Of a stretch of 64,000 nt of DNA, positions 1-8,868 are shown piece by piece. The DNA lies in contig NZ_CP047943.1 of NCBI RefSeq assembly GCF_014279595.1, positions 2,044,422 through 2,108,421 on the forward strand, read 5' to 3'. Made by a program: the position numbers and the translations under genes. The notes beneath the pieces are model-generated. The model was not told the DNA's origin. It was given only the letters and a program-made list of their open reading frames with translations, and did no database searches. Each line of letters starts with the position of its first letter. Position 1 is the first letter of the stretch. The stretch comes from Synechococcus sp. RS9909 (GTDB lineage Bacteria > Cyanobacteriota > Cyanobacteriia > PCC-6307 > Cyanobiaceae).

Positions 1-1175
1 GGCTGCACCGACTCGAGGATGGCGACGGCGGCTCGATCGGTGACACCGGGGCTGCCGAGGGTGGCGCTGAGCCTGGCATAGCCGGCCAGCATGTGATCGC
101 GACAGGAACGGTCACCCAGGAGCGGCTGGGCCTCGCGCACCAGCGCTTCGGCCGTGAACGCATCCTGGAGCAGTTCGGGCACCAACCGCTCCCCCAGCAG
201 CAGGTTGACCGGGGAAATGTGGTCCACCTGAAAGCGCAGCAGATGGCGAGCCACCAAGGCCGTGAGTCGGCTCACCCGGTACCCCACCACCTGGGGGACC
301 CCATGCAGGGCCAACTCCAGGTTGATCGTTCCCGATTTCCCCAGGGCCAGATCCGCGGCGGCGAAGAGGCTGGGCTTGAGACGGTCGGCGTCGGCGGCTG
401 CGATGACGCGCCCCCGCACGCCGGCCTCCTGCAGAGCCTGGCGCAGCGACTCTTCAAAGGCCGCAAGCCCGGCGGGCACCATCACTTCAAGGGCTGGATC
501 GGCAGCCTGCAACCGGGCAGCGGCATCCACCAGAACCGGCATCAAATAGCGCAGCTCCTGGGGCCTGGAGGCGGGCAGCAGCAACAGCAGGGGAGCCTCG
601 GCGGGGAGCGCCAGGGTGCGGCGAGCTTCCGAACGGGAAGGGCGATGGGCCGCCAGATCGAGGAGCGGATGGCCCACCCAGGTGACCTCGGCACCGCGGG
701 CGGCATAAAACTCCGCTTCAGCAGGAAAGATCGCCAGGATGCGATCGGTGAAACGCAGCAGACGCGTGGTGCCGCCATCGCCCATGCGCCAGGCCCATTC
801 CTGCGGGGCGATGTAATACGTGATCGGCACATGGGGCAGACGCCGCCGCAGATCGCGGCCCAGGCGCACGTTCGCCCCCATGTAGTCGATCAGCACCACC
901 ACATCAGGCGGTCGAGACCTCAGCAGCTGATTGACCCGGGCCTGAAGCCGCAGGGTGGGCACCACCAGGGGCAGTGCCTCCCACAGGCCGATCGCCCCCA
1001 TCGGCGCCGTGTCGGCGAGCAACTCAGCGCCAGCCTCACGCATGCGTTCACCACCGAGGGCAAGCACGTCCAGCGCAAGGCCGAGCCGCTTCGCCTGACG
1101 ATGGAGGGCTTCGATGAGAAGGCTCCCCTGCAGATCACCGGACACCTCGCCGGTGCTGATCAGGATGCGGACCAT
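1..1175 (-). CDS. lpxB: Lipid-A-disaccharide synthase LpxB (3' end beyond window)
   Basis: LpxB condenses UDP-2,3-diacylglucosamine with lipid X to form the lipid A disaccharide at the inner face of the cytoplasmic membrane. I translated the minus strand from the ATG at 1175, which overlaps the lpxA stop as ATGA. The reading frame stays open to the window edge, giving about 391 codons. The N-terminus reads [14 protein letters not shown], a typical LpxB glycine-rich opening. Further in are [16 protein letters not shown], the family block APQEWAWR and WVGHPLLD. E. coli LpxB is about 382 residues, so only a short C-terminal tail can be missing. It is the last visible gene of the lpxC-fabZ-lpxA-lpxB run and is probably translationally coupled to lpxA. 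Confidence 0.93.
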   Translation of the reverse strand, partial: MVRILISTGEVSGDLQGSLLIEALHRQAKRLGLALDVLALGGERMREAGAELLADTAPMGAIGLWEALPLVVPTLRLQARVNQLLRSRPPDVVVLIDYMGANVRLGRDLRRRLPHVPITYYIAPQEWAWRMGDGGTTRLLRFTDRILAIFPAEAEFYAARGAEVTWVGHPLLDLAAHRPSRSEARRTLALPAEAPLLLLLPASRPQELRYLMPVLVDAAARLQAADPALEVMVPAGLAAFEESLRQALQEAGVRGRVIAAADADRLKPSLFAAADLALGKSGTINLELALHGVPQVVGYRVSRLTALVARHLLRFQVDHISPVNLLLGERLVPELLQDAFTAEALVREAQPLLGDRSCRDHMLAGYARLSATLGSPGVTDRAAVAILESVQ

Positions 1176-2026
1176 CAGCGACCGCCGGCAGCGGGCATCG
1201 GGCCACGACGCCCCTTGGTGATGGAAGCCTCCAGGAAGCTGCAGAGATGGTCTGCAGCCGGCAGAAGAGCCGTCTGGCGCGCCTGACGGAGGCTTTCGGC
1301 GATCACCAGATCAGAGCGATAAATCAGGGTCCAGATGTCCTGAAGCTGACGCAGCTCCTCCCCTCCATTGCTCTGATCCAGGCCACGGCGCCGCAGCCCC
1401 ACCCGATTCAGTCCCCGAACCCGACCGGGGTGCCCTTCCACCAGGCAGTAAGGCGGCACATCCCGATCCACCCGGGTCATGCCGCCGACCATCGCCAAGC
1501 CGCCGATGTGCACAAACTGATGAATGCCGAGACAGCCACCAATCACGGCACGATCTTCAATCTCCACATGGCCGGCCACCTGGATGCCGTTGGACATGAT
1601 GATCCCATTGCCGAGCAGACAGTTGTGACCGAGATGGCAGTAGGCCATCAACAAGTTGTGGTCGCCAATTCGGGTGACTTCCCCCTCATCGGTGGCGCGA
1701 TTGATGGTGACGCATTCACGGATGGTGTTGTGATCGCCGATCACTACCTCCGTCGGGGCACCGCGATACTTCAGATCCTGAGGTTCCTGGCCAAGACAGG
1801 CACCTGGGAAGATGCGATTCGAGCTACCGATGGTCAGACGGCCATCGAGCACGACATGGGGACCGATCCAGGAGTTGGCACCGATCCGCACGCCAGGACC
1901 GACCACGGCGCCAGGTCCGATCACAACCCCTTCGGCCAGCTCGGCCCTGGGGTCCACAACAGCCAGAGGATGGATCTGCACCGCCGAATCCTCGCTGATG
2001 ACCGATGGGGAAGGGGTCTCCGGCAT
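1175..2026 (-). CDS. lpxA: UDP-N-acetylglucosamine acyltransferase LpxA
   Basis: This enzyme starts lipid A synthesis by moving a 3-hydroxyacyl chain from acyl-ACP to the 3-OH of UDP-GlcNAc in the cytoplasm. The 283-residue product shows hexapeptide repeats ([LIV]-G-x-x) from about residue 20 to 200, which form a left-handed beta helix. The block [12 protein letters not shown] carries His134, aligned with catalytic His125 of E. coli Lpx[16 protein letters not shown] and [19 protein letters not shown] follow, then the short helical C-terminal domain. The length is slightly above the E. coli 262 residues because of an N-terminal extension of about 17 residues, so a later start is possible. It lies 5 bp after fabZ and overlaps lpxB by 4 bp. 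Confidence 0.95.
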   Translation of the reverse strand: MPETPSPSVISEDSAVQIHPLAVVDPRAELAEGVVIGPGAVVGPGVRIGANSWIGPHVVLDGRLTIGSSNRIFPGACLGQEPQDLKYRGAPTEVVIGDHNTIRECVTINRATDEGEVTRIGDHNLLMAYCHLGHNCLLGNGIIMSNGIQVAGHVEIEDRAVIGGCLGIHQFVHIGGLAMVGGMTRVDRDVPPYCLVEGHPGRVRGLNRVGLRRRGLDQSNGGEELRQLQDIWTLIYRSDLVIAESLRQARQTALLPAADHLCSFLEASITKGRRGPMPAAGGR

Positions 2027-2031
2027 GACGC

Positions 2032-2499
2032 TCAGTCCACCAGGGAGAACATCAGCTCACCGGAGCAGACGAGCTGACCCTCCACCGAGGCTTCCGCTTT
2101 CACTTTGCCGAAGCGCTGCCGCTTCAGACTGAGCAGCTCGCAGCAGATTCGCAGCTGATCGCCGGGCACCACAGGTCGCCGAAAACGGACTCCATCAATG
2201 CCTGCAAACACGAACAGTCCCTTGGGGAGGTCGGGCATCTGGGTGACGATCAGTCCGCCCACCTGGGCCATCGCCTCCACGATCAGCACCCCGGGCATCA
2301 AGGGACGATCGGGGAAATGACCCTGAAACTGCGGCTCGTTCAGGGTCACATTCTTGATGGCCACTGCCCGCACTCCCGGCTCATGCTCCAGAACCCGATC
2401 GACTAGGGCGAAGGGATAGCGATGGGGCAACAAGCCCATGATCTGCTCACTCGTGAGCACAGGCTCGGTGGGCGTGGCCGTGGAGGGGGGGGTGGTCAA
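2032..2499 (-). CDS. fabZ: 3-hydroxyacyl-[ACP] dehydratase FabZ
   Basis: FabZ dehydrates (3R)-hydroxyacyl-ACP in type II fatty acid synthesis. It competes with LpxA and LpxC for the hydroxyacyl pool, which is a known reason for its position among lpx genes. The 155-residue hotdog-fold protein has [18 protein letters not shown] near residues 21-38 and the catalytic block [20 protein letters not shown], with the His61/Glu75 pair. The N-terminal 15 residues are Thr/Pro rich and unconserved. It sits 4 bp downstream of lpxC and 5 bp upstream of lpxA, so the three genes should be co-transcribed. Confidence 0.96.
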   Translation of the reverse strand: MTTPPSTATPTEPVLTSEQIMGLLPHRYPFALVDRVLEHEPGVRAVAIKNVTLNEPQFQGHFPDRPLMPGVLIVEAMAQVGGLIVTQMPDLPKGLFVFAGIDGVRFRRPVVPGDQLRICCELLSLKRQRFGKVKAEASVEGQLVCSGELMFSLVD

Positions 2500-2503
2500 C
2501 GGT

Positions 2504-3364
2504 TCAGCGAGGGGAGGAAGAGAGATCTGCCAGGGCAGCAGCCAGATCGGTGTGCAGGCCGTGGGAGCCCCGATACACGAGCACCTGTGCCTGGGGGAAC
2601 CCCACCAGGGCCAGATCCCCGATCAGGTCCAAGAGCTTATGGCGCACCGGTTCATCCACGAAGCGCAGCGGTGGGTTGAGCCAGTGCTCTCCATCACACA
2701 CCAGGGCGTTGTCGAGAGCGCCTCCCTGAATCAGCCCCGCAGCGCGCAGCTGATCCACCTGGTCGCGAAAGCCGAAGGTGCGCGCTGGGGCAATCTCCCG
2801 CACAAAGCGTTCGGGCGTCAGGGTGATCGCCAACTGCTGCCGCCCGATCGCCACCTGGGGGAAGTCGATCACCCCGACCAACTGAAAACGCTCGGCGGGA
2901 GTGGCCGTGATCACACTGCTGCCACGATGACGCGTGATCGGGGCCGTGAGCCTGGGGCCGGGTCGGCGTGACGTCGCTGCTGGAGCAAAGCCCGCCTCGT
3001 CGATCGCCTCCACCCAACCGAGGGCAGAACCATCCAGTAGGGGGACCTCCGGTCCGCTCACCTCCAACTCCACATGACTCAGCCCTGTGCCGGCCAGTGC
3101 GGCCAGTAGATGCTCCACCGTGGCCAGGCGCCGCTCCCCCAGATCCAGGGTGGTGCAGAGCTGGCTGTCGCGCACCTGGGCCGGGCTGAGGCTGACAGGC
3201 TCACTAGAGGCAGAGGCCTCGGCCCAACGCACGTGATATCCAGCCCGTTCGGACGGCCTGAGCGTCACCGACACCGAAGCACCGCTGTGCAGGCCAACCC
3301 CGGTGCGCCTCACAGGCGAGGCGAGGGTCCACGAGTCGTTGTAATCGGCAGGCCAGGAGGCCAT
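2504..3364 (-). CDS. lpxC: UDP-3-O-acyl-N-acetylglucosamine deacetylase LpxC
   Basis: LpxC is the zinc-dependent, committed deacetylation step of lipid A synthesis in the cytoplasm. The protein has 286 residues, slightly shorter than the E. coli enzyme (305). [10 protein letters not shown] near residue 20 is the family N-terminal signature. TVEHLLAAL supplies the first zinc-ligand His (His85), and the C-terminal block [14 protein letters not shown] supplies the second His and Asp ligands. The ATG at 3364 overlaps the upstream bamA stop (ATGA), which fixes the start and implies translational coupling of outer-membrane protein assembly and lipid A genes. No regulatory site is obvious inside the operon. 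Confidence 0.96.
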   Translation of the reverse strand: MASWPADYNDSWTLASPVRRTGVGLHSGASVSVTLRPSERAGYHVRWAEASASSEPVSLSPAQVRDSQLCTTLDLGERRLATVEHLLAALAGTGLSHVELEVSGPEVPLLDGSALGWVEAIDEAGFAPAATSRRPGPRLTAPITRHRGSSVITATPAERFQLVGVIDFPQVAIGRQQLAITLTPERFVREIAPARTFGFRDQVDQLRAAGLIQGGALDNALVCDGEHWLNPPLRFVDEPVRHKLLDLIGDLALVGFPQAQVLVYRGSHGLHTDLAAALADLSSSPR

Positions 3365-5679
3365 CAGAATTTCCAGCCCACACCCAGGTTGAAACGCCAG
3401 TCACCGGTGAAGTCCTGGCTGGCCACCTCCAGGCGCAAGGGGCCGACCGGGGTGGTAACGATCACACCGGTACCGATGGAGAAGCCTGATCCCGGTTTGT
3501 CGAGGAGCTCACCCGGCTTTCCGGGAACATTCGCCTGGGAACCGAAGGACGTGCCGGCATCCACGAAGAGTTCACCGGCAAAAATGCTGATGATCGGGAA
3601 GCGGTATTCAATCGTGGCCTCACCGAAGCTGCGGCCCACACCCAGATCGCAGTCATACCAACCGCGCACGGAATTGGAGCCGCCCAGGCAGAAGGCTTCG
3701 TAGGGGGGAAGCTGACCGATGACGGTGCCCGCCTTCAGCTGGATGCCAATCGCCTGGGGGCAATTGGCCTTCTCGCCGGGCTTGGGACGACAACCCTTCG
3801 CGATCTTGAGCCAGTTCACAGGGAAGAACTGGGTGTAACTGGCCCTTAAGCGGTTGAAGGTGGGGGAATTGGCCCCCACGGAAACGAATTGCTCGGTTCC
3901 CAGGCTGAGGAAATTACCGGAGGTGGGATTGCGTGGATCGTTCAGCTTGTTGTAGGTGGCGGCGAAGCGCACGCTGGCCAGATTATTTTCGGTGGCGCAA
4001 TCGGAGGAATTGCTGCTGTAGGCAATACAGATGATCTCATCATTCGGAATCCGATCATTGTTGATATTTTCATTAGGAACGCCGTAGGGACGCGAATCCC
4101 CAGCGAAATTGATCGGACGCACATTCTGGATGTTCAATCCAGCCAAAACATTCCAGGGTACGATCTTGTAGGGATCACCACCGTTGAGCGGCCGGGCAAA
4201 CACAATATTGCCGCCGACCCGCTGCAAAGCAACGGAATCACCCTCGAAGTCAAACCAGCTGTATTCAGGGAATTGCTTGTCGGCATTGGCAACATTGTCA
4301 AACTTTCGCCCCGCGGGATTGTTGTCGGTGTTGATCTCGTAGGCGTAGGTGGAGTTGTTGTTGACGTAGTCATCCACCGTGACGATGCTGCCGTTGTTCT
4401 GACTCTGGAAGACCTGGGGAACTTCCCGGCTCAGGAACAACGAGGTGCGGAAGGAGGTTCGCCATTTATCCCCTTTGATCCAGGGATCGGTGAAGGTGAA
4501 ATTCGCCAGGCCGCCATACTGGCCATAGGTAAGGTTGAGCGCCAGATTCCAGGCCCGCCCGAACAGGTTGCTGTCCTGGAGCTGCACCTGGCCGAACACA
4601 CCCTGACTCTGGCTGTACCCGAGACCACCGGAGAGGGAGCCCGTGGATTGCTCCACAATGCCAAGAATGATGTTGACGGTGCCAGGCTCACCGGCCACCG
4701 GCTTCAGGGTCACCTTCACATCACTGAACAGCGAGGTGCTGTAAAGGCGTTTGATGTCACCTTCCAGCTGATTGCGGTTGAACGGTTCACCGGGCTTGAT
4801 CGAGATTTCCCGTGTCACCACCCAGGGCTTGGTCTTGCCCTTGATCGGCTCACCCTTGTCGTTGGTGCTCTCGCCCTCCCTGTTCAGGAACTGCACCTCC
4901 ACACCGGCCACAGTGCCGATCACCACCTTGAGCTGCACCACACCCTCGGGGCTGACCCGACTGGGCCCGGAGACCCGTGCCAGCGAGTAGCCCTCCTTGG
5001 CATACCAACCCTGCAGCTCCTTCATCCGCAACTGGAGCTCATTCAGGTTGAGCGTGCGGCCGTAGTCGGAACTGAACGTCTGCTCAACCACCTCCGGCGG
5101 CATCTTGGTGTCGTCGGGTTCAAGCTCAACCTGGGTCAGCACGGGGTTGGGCACCACCTTCACCAACAGCTGCACGCCCAGGGGGCCATTGATCGGCTCG
5201 ATCCGGACATCGGAAAACCAGCCGGTGGCGTAGATCGCATCCAGATCGGTTTTGAGCTGGTCGCGGGTGACGCGACTGCCCGGACGCACCGTCATCGCGT
5301 CGTAGGCCGCCAGCTCGAGGCGCTCCTGTTCCGGATGACCGGCAATGCCTTCGATCACCACCTCACTGATCAGCACCCGAGGCTGGGCCGGCGCCTGCTC
5401 CAGGGGCTCCTGCACCGCAGGCTGTTGCTCAGGGGGCAGCTGCTGCTCGGCTGCGGGCTGCTGCTGGGAAGGGAGGACCTCCTCCACCTCAATTTTTTCC
5501 ACGTCCACCTGCTCCACCTCAACCTCCACCGTCTCGGTCAGAGGCTGCTCCTGCTGCTGCTCTGCTGGATTCTCCTGGGCCCTCAGGGCTGGGCTGGCCA
5601 TCAGGGGCAAGGCCAGAGCAAGACCCAGAGCTCCCCGCCGAACGGCGTCCGTGGTCCGGCTTGAGGAGAAATTGACCAT
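3364..5679 (-). CDS. bamA: Outer-membrane assembly factor BamA/Omp85
   Basis: Omp85/BamA inserts beta-barrel proteins into the outer membrane. The 771-residue product starts with a basic segment and a hydrophobic stretch ending MASPALRAQ, a signal peptide. An acidic low-complexity region rich in Val, Glu, Gln and Pro follows (about residues 40-95). Then come POTRA domains (for example ISEVVIEGIAGHPEQERLE, then TGWFSDVRIEP, and later TSLFSDVKVTL), and a C-terminal 16-strand-type barrel with GGSNSVRGW and terminal RFNLGVGWKF. The ATG at 5679 is preferred over an in-frame TTG at 5712. Cyanobacterial homologues carry three POTRA domains and are relatives of chloroplast Toc75/Oep80. It lies 46 bp downstream of purC and overlaps lpxC by 3 bp. 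Confidence 0.93.
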   Translation of the reverse strand: MVNFSSSRTTDAVRRGALGLALALPLMASPALRAQENPAEQQQEQPLTETVEVEVEQVDVEKIEVEEVLPSQQQPAAEQQLPPEQQPAVQEPLEQAPAQPRVLISEVVIEGIAGHPEQERLELAAYDAMTVRPGSRVTRDQLKTDLDAIYATGWFSDVRIEPINGPLGVQLLVKVVPNPVLTQVELEPDDTKMPPEVVEQTFSSDYGRTLNLNELQLRMKELQGWYAKEGYSLARVSGPSRVSPEGVVQLKVVIGTVAGVEVQFLNREGESTNDKGEPIKGKTKPWVVTREISIKPGEPFNRNQLEGDIKRLYSTSLFSDVKVTLKPVAGEPGTVNIILGIVEQSTGSLSGGLGYSQSQGVFGQVQLQDSNLFGRAWNLALNLTYGQYGGLANFTFTDPWIKGDKWRTSFRTSLFLSREVPQVFQSQNNGSIVTVDDYVNNNSTYAYEINTDNNPAGRKFDNVANADKQFPEYSWFDFEGDSVALQRVGGNIVFARPLNGGDPYKIVPWNVLAGLNIQNVRPINFAGDSRPYGVPNENINNDRIPNDEIICIAYSSNSSDCATENNLASVRFAATYNKLNDPRNPTSGNFLSLGTEQFVSVGANSPTFNRLRASYTQFFPVNWLKIAKGCRPKPGEKANCPQAIGIQLKAGTVIGQLPPYEAFCLGGSNSVRGWYDCDLGVGRSFGEATIEYRFPIISIFAGELFVDAGTSFGSQANVPGKPGELLDKPGSGFSIGTGVIVTTPVGPLRLEVASQDFTGDWRFNLGVGWKF

Positions 5680-5725
5680 GGAGAAGGCAGCGGTCGGCCG
5701 ATTCGGCCGCAAACGTCCGCAGACC

Positions 5726-6478
5726 TTACCTGTAGTTGCGGGGGTTGGGGCAGCACCCTTGGACCCGTTTGTAGACCTCCCCGTAGGCCTCGATCAGCCC
5801 ACCCAGATCCTGGCGGAAGCGATCCTTGTCAAGGATGCGGTCCTGTGGATCCAGGATGCCCAGGTCCCAGAGTCGGCAGGTGTCCGGGCTGATCTCATCC
5901 GCCACGAGCAGCTCGCCGCTGCGATTGCAACCCAGCTCCAGCTTGAAATCCACCAGTTGGAGCTCCAGATCCCGAAAGAAGGGCCCCAACACGGCATTCA
6001 CGCGCCTCGCCAGAGTTTCCATTTCCTGACGTCGCTCCCGGCTCACCAGCTGCAGCAACTCGAGCCGGGATTCCGTGAGCAGAGGATCTCCGAGGCCATC
6101 ATCTTTGTAATAGAGGTCGAGCAGGGCCGGTTTCAACGCCGTACCAGCCTGGATCGGAGTCTGTTTACAGAGCGACCCTGTGGCCACGTTGCGTAGCACC
6201 ACCTCAAGGGGAATGACGTCCACCCGCTGCACCGCCATCCAGGTATCGCCAACCAGGCCCTGGTAGTGCGTCGGAATGCCGGAGCGTTCCAACAGCTCAA
6301 ACAACCGAGCCGAGATCTGACAGTTCAGCCGCCCTTTGTCGTCCAGTTGCTCCCGCTTGAGGGCATTGAAGGCGGTGGCGTCGTCCTTGAATTCCACAAG
6401 CACGATGTCGTCGTACTCCGAGGCGTACACACGCTTGGCCTTTCCCTCGTAGAGCAGGGGACCGGTGGAAACGCTCAT
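5726..6478 (-). CDS. purC: SAICAR synthetase PurC
   Basis: PurC ligates aspartate to CAIR with ATP hydrolysis in purine synthesis. The 250-residue protein is close to the normal length (about 237-250). It shows [11 protein letters not shown] at residues 8-18, the ATP-site block [12 protein letters not shown], and [15 protein letters not shown]. The substrate-loop block ESRLELLQL and the C-terminal motif [17 protein letters not shown] follow. The start codon at 6478 overlaps the stop of the upstream exported-protein gene (ATGA), so the two are probably translated together. Purine synthesis is also represented by divergently placed purD about 1 kb away. Confidence 0.96.
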   Translation of the reverse strand: MSVSTGPLLYEGKAKRVYASEYDDIVLVEFKDDATAFNALKREQLDDKGRLNCQISARLFELLERSGIPTHYQGLVGDTWMAVQRVDVIPLEVVLRNVATGSLCKQTPIQAGTALKPALLDLYYKDDGLGDPLLTESRLELLQLVSRERRQEMETLARRVNAVLGPFFRDLELQLVDFKLELGCNRSGELLVADEISPDTCRLWDLGILDPQDRILDKDRFRQDLGGLIEAYGEVYKRVQGCCPNPRNYR

Positions 6479-7437
6479 GGGCGAGGGGGTGGGACGATCA
6501 CCGGAAAACCGGCAGGCCTTGATTCTCCCAGGACAGCATGCCCACCTGGCTGTCGGGGCGATCGCAGCTGTTGATCGAGTGCATCAGGATCAGCACCTGA
6601 ACCTTGCAGAAGGGTGTAGCGGTCATCCAGCCGACGCGACAGCCGTTCCAAACGCTGCCGCGCCCTGCTCCCATCGCCCCCAGCCTGCAGATTCAGGCGC
6701 AACTGCAACCTCAGCAGATCGACAGCCGTTGACCAGGCCTGGTCGGCGGCCGCCTGATCCAAGGCCGCCTCGAGCAGATCGTCACTGCTGGGCTGACCGA
6801 GGGTCTGCAGCCATTCGGCCACGCGCCCATAACGGCGTGCGGCCACGAGCCCGGGAGTTCGTCCAGCCAGAAGAACGGCAGCGGCGCGATCCAACTGCCC
6901 GGAAGCAGCCTCATGGTCCGCGAGCAGGTCAAGGGCCGAACGGGTCAGCGGTTCGCCCTCCTCCGACACACCCACTACGAGCTGTTCCTGGTCCAGGCTG
7001 GCGAGATCGCCATTGGCCAGCCGCCGCAGCGCCAGGGCGGCGCGCCGATGGTCGAGGCTTGCCGATGCGGCTCTCCAGTCGAGCAACAACCACTGCCGGC
7101 GCTGCTGACGAGGCCCAGGCCCGAAGCGATTCAGCACCACCTGAGCACTGGCGGGAGCCTTGCATGTCAACAGGGCCCTGGCGTTGGCCATCACCACGGG
7201 AAAGGGCTGGGGCGCGGGGGCCACCAGCATCAAACGATCCCTCAACTCCTGGAGGCGTGGCTTGAGATTGAAACGAGCCGCATCGGCACAGGCCAGTTGC
7301 AACTCGGGGATGCCCCCCTCCAGCAACGCCATCTGGTAGGCCACCTCGCCCATCGGCAAAGGCTGGGCCTGACTATGGGCCTGCATCTGGGGCTGGACCG
7401 CAAGCAACAGCGTCAGGGGCAGGGCATGGATCCCCAT
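6475..7437 (-). CDS. Conserved picocyanobacterial exported protein, function unknown
   Basis: I do not recognise a functional family. The 320-residue product begins with a short hydrophobic segment ([15 protein letters not shown]) that looks like a signal peptide. The remainder is Ala/Leu/Arg/Gln-rich and helical, with repeated alanine- and leucine-rich helices typical of TPR/HEAT-like solenoids, and a Pro-rich C-terminus. The codon use resembles the neighbours. It overlaps purC by 4 bp (ATGA), suggesting translational coupling, and is divergent from purD across 102 bp, which must hold both promoters. A periplasmic or lipoprotein-like scaffold is possible, but no catalytic motif is visible. 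Confidence 0.8.
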   Translation of the reverse strand: MGIHALPLTLLLAVQPQMQAHSQAQPLPMGEVAYQMALLEGGIPELQLACADAARFNLKPRLQELRDRLMLVAPAPQPFPVVMANARALLTCKAPASAQVVLNRFGPGPRQQRRQWLLLDWRAASASLDHRRAALALRRLANGDLASLDQEQLVVGVSEEGEPLTRSALDLLADHEAASGQLDRAAAVLLAGRTPGLVAARRYGRVAEWLQTLGQPSSDDLLEAALDQAAADQAWSTAVDLLRLQLRLNLQAGGDGSRARQRLERLSRRLDDRYTLLQGSGADPDALDQQLRSPRQPGGHAVLGESRPAGFPVIVPPPRP

Positions 7438-7539
7438 GGGGCGGCCGTCAACAAAGATGGAAACCGTTCGCCCTGCGACGCGAACGCCCCGGCGATACCA
7501 CTCAAACCTAAGGGGACTTCCCCCATCGTTCCCGCTGCC

Positions 7540-8844
7540 ATGGCCCTCTCACCCTCCTGTCCCCAGCCCCTGCCACCGCTGGCGCGGTTGCTTGTCGTGG
7601 GGAACGGTGGCCGCGAACAGGCCCTCTGCTGGGCACTCGAACGCTGCCCCGCTGTCGACAAGGTCTGGATCAGTCCGGGCAATGGCGGACCTTTCGGCGA
7701 GCGACTGGACACGGCGGCCAGCGATGCCGACGGGCTGCTGTCGCTGTGCCATCAGCATCAGATCGATCTGGTGGTGATCGGCCCCGAAGCGCCTCTGGCG
7801 GCCGGACTGGCCGACACGCTGCGGGCCGCGGGGCTGGCGGTGTTCGGACCAGGGGCTGATGGCGCCCAGCTGGAGGCCAGCAAAGCCTGGGCGAAGCAGC
7901 TGATGCTTGAGGCCGGCATTCCCACCGCCGGACACTGGACCGTCACCAGTGCCGAGGAGGGCCTGGCCCTGGTGGCGCAGCTGCAGCGCCCCCTCGTGGT
8001 GAAAGCCGATGGCCTCGCCGCCGGCAAAGGGGTGACGGTGGCGGAATCGATCGCGGCCACGGAGGAGGCGATCCGGGATGCCTTCAATGGTCGCTTTGGC
8101 TCCGCCGGCGAACGCCTGGTGTTGGAAGAGCGTCTGGAGGGGCCGGAGGTGTCTGTGTTCGCCCTCTGTGACGGCGAACGGCTGGTGCTTCTGCCGCCCG
8201 CCCAGGATCACAAACGCCTGCTGGATGGCGATCAGGGGCCGAACACCGGTGGGATGGGGGCCTACGCCCCTGCGCCCCTGCTGGATGCCAAAGGCCTGGA
8301 CCAGGTGCGTCGCCAGGTTCTGGAGCCCACGGTTGCGGCCCTGCAGGCCCGGGGCATCGCCTATCGCGGGGTGCTTTACGCCGGGCTGATGCTCACGGCC
8401 GACGGTCCGCGCGTGATCGAATTCAACTGCCGCTTCGGCGATCCCGAATGTCAGACCCTGATGCCGCTGATGGGGCCTGAACTGGCGCGGGTGCTGCAGG
8501 CCTGTGCCCTGGGACGGCTGGATCTCGCCCCGACCTTGACAGTGCAGCAACGCTGCAGTGTTGGCGTGGTGGCGGCGGCGGCGGGCTATCCGGAACAGCC
8601 GCGCCAGGGCGATGTGATCGAGGGGGACCTGGCTTCGTCAGACCAGCGCCAGCTGTTCCATGCGGGCACGCGCTTGGCCGCCGATGGTCAACTTCTGACC
8701 GCAGGCGGCCGGGTCCTGACGATGACGGCCCAGGCTGACGACTTCGATGCGGCCTTCTCCGCCGTGTACCGCTCCCTGGAGCACGTGCGCTTCGAGGGCA
8801 TGCAGCTGCGTCAGGACATCGGTCATCAGGTGCGGCAGGCCTAG
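7540..8844 (+). CDS. purD: Phosphoribosylamine-glycine ligase PurD
   Basis: PurD (GAR synthetase) joins glycine to phosphoribosylamine in purine synthesis. The frame is open much further upstream, but homology starts at the ATG at 7540 and gives 434 residues, the family size. LLVVGNGGREQALCWAL is the N-terminal domain signature. VVKADGLAAGKGVTV is the ATP-grasp nucleotide block, DHKRLLDGDQGPNTGGMGAY is the family signature, and EFNCRFGDPECQ holds the metal-binding residues. It is divergent from the purC unit and only 24 bp upstream of nblS, so purD and nblS may be co-transcribed. Confidence 0.96.
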   Translation: MALSPSCPQPLPPLARLLVVGNGGREQALCWALERCPAVDKVWISPGNGGPFGERLDTAASDADGLLSLCHQHQIDLVVIGPEAPLAAGLADTLRAAGLAVFGPGADGAQLEASKAWAKQLMLEAGIPTAGHWTVTSAEEGLALVAQLQRPLVVKADGLAAGKGVTVAESIAATEEAIRDAFNGRFGSAGERLVLEERLEGPEVSVFALCDGERLVLLPPAQDHKRLLDGDQGPNTGGMGAYAPAPLLDAKGLDQVRRQVLEPTVAALQARGIAYRGVLYAGLMLTADGPRVIEFNCRFGDPECQTLMPLMGPELARVLQACALGRLDLAPTLTVQQRCSVGVVAAAAGYPEQPRQGDVIEGDLASSDQRQLFHAGTRLAADGQLLTAGGRVLTMTAQADDFDAAFSAVYRSLEHVRFEGMQLRQDIGHQVRQA

Positions 8845-8868
8845 GCTGCCTCAGAGCGCCCCAGCGCG

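Noticed and set aside
5495-5503. TTTTCCACG, a DnaA-box-like sequence inside bamA
   Set aside because: A single one-mismatch copy within coding sequence, expected by chance and not clustered.
3889-5664. Very long open frame (591 codons) on the plus strand opposite bamA
   Set aside because: It is antisense to a well-supported Omp85 gene. Its composition (His/Gly/Leu/Gln rich) reflects G/C-biased codon positions of the real gene and has no domain signature.
6913-7539. In-frame upstream extension of purD
   Set aside because: The extension overlaps the divergent exported-protein gene and lacks purD homology. The ATG at 7540 yields the family length.
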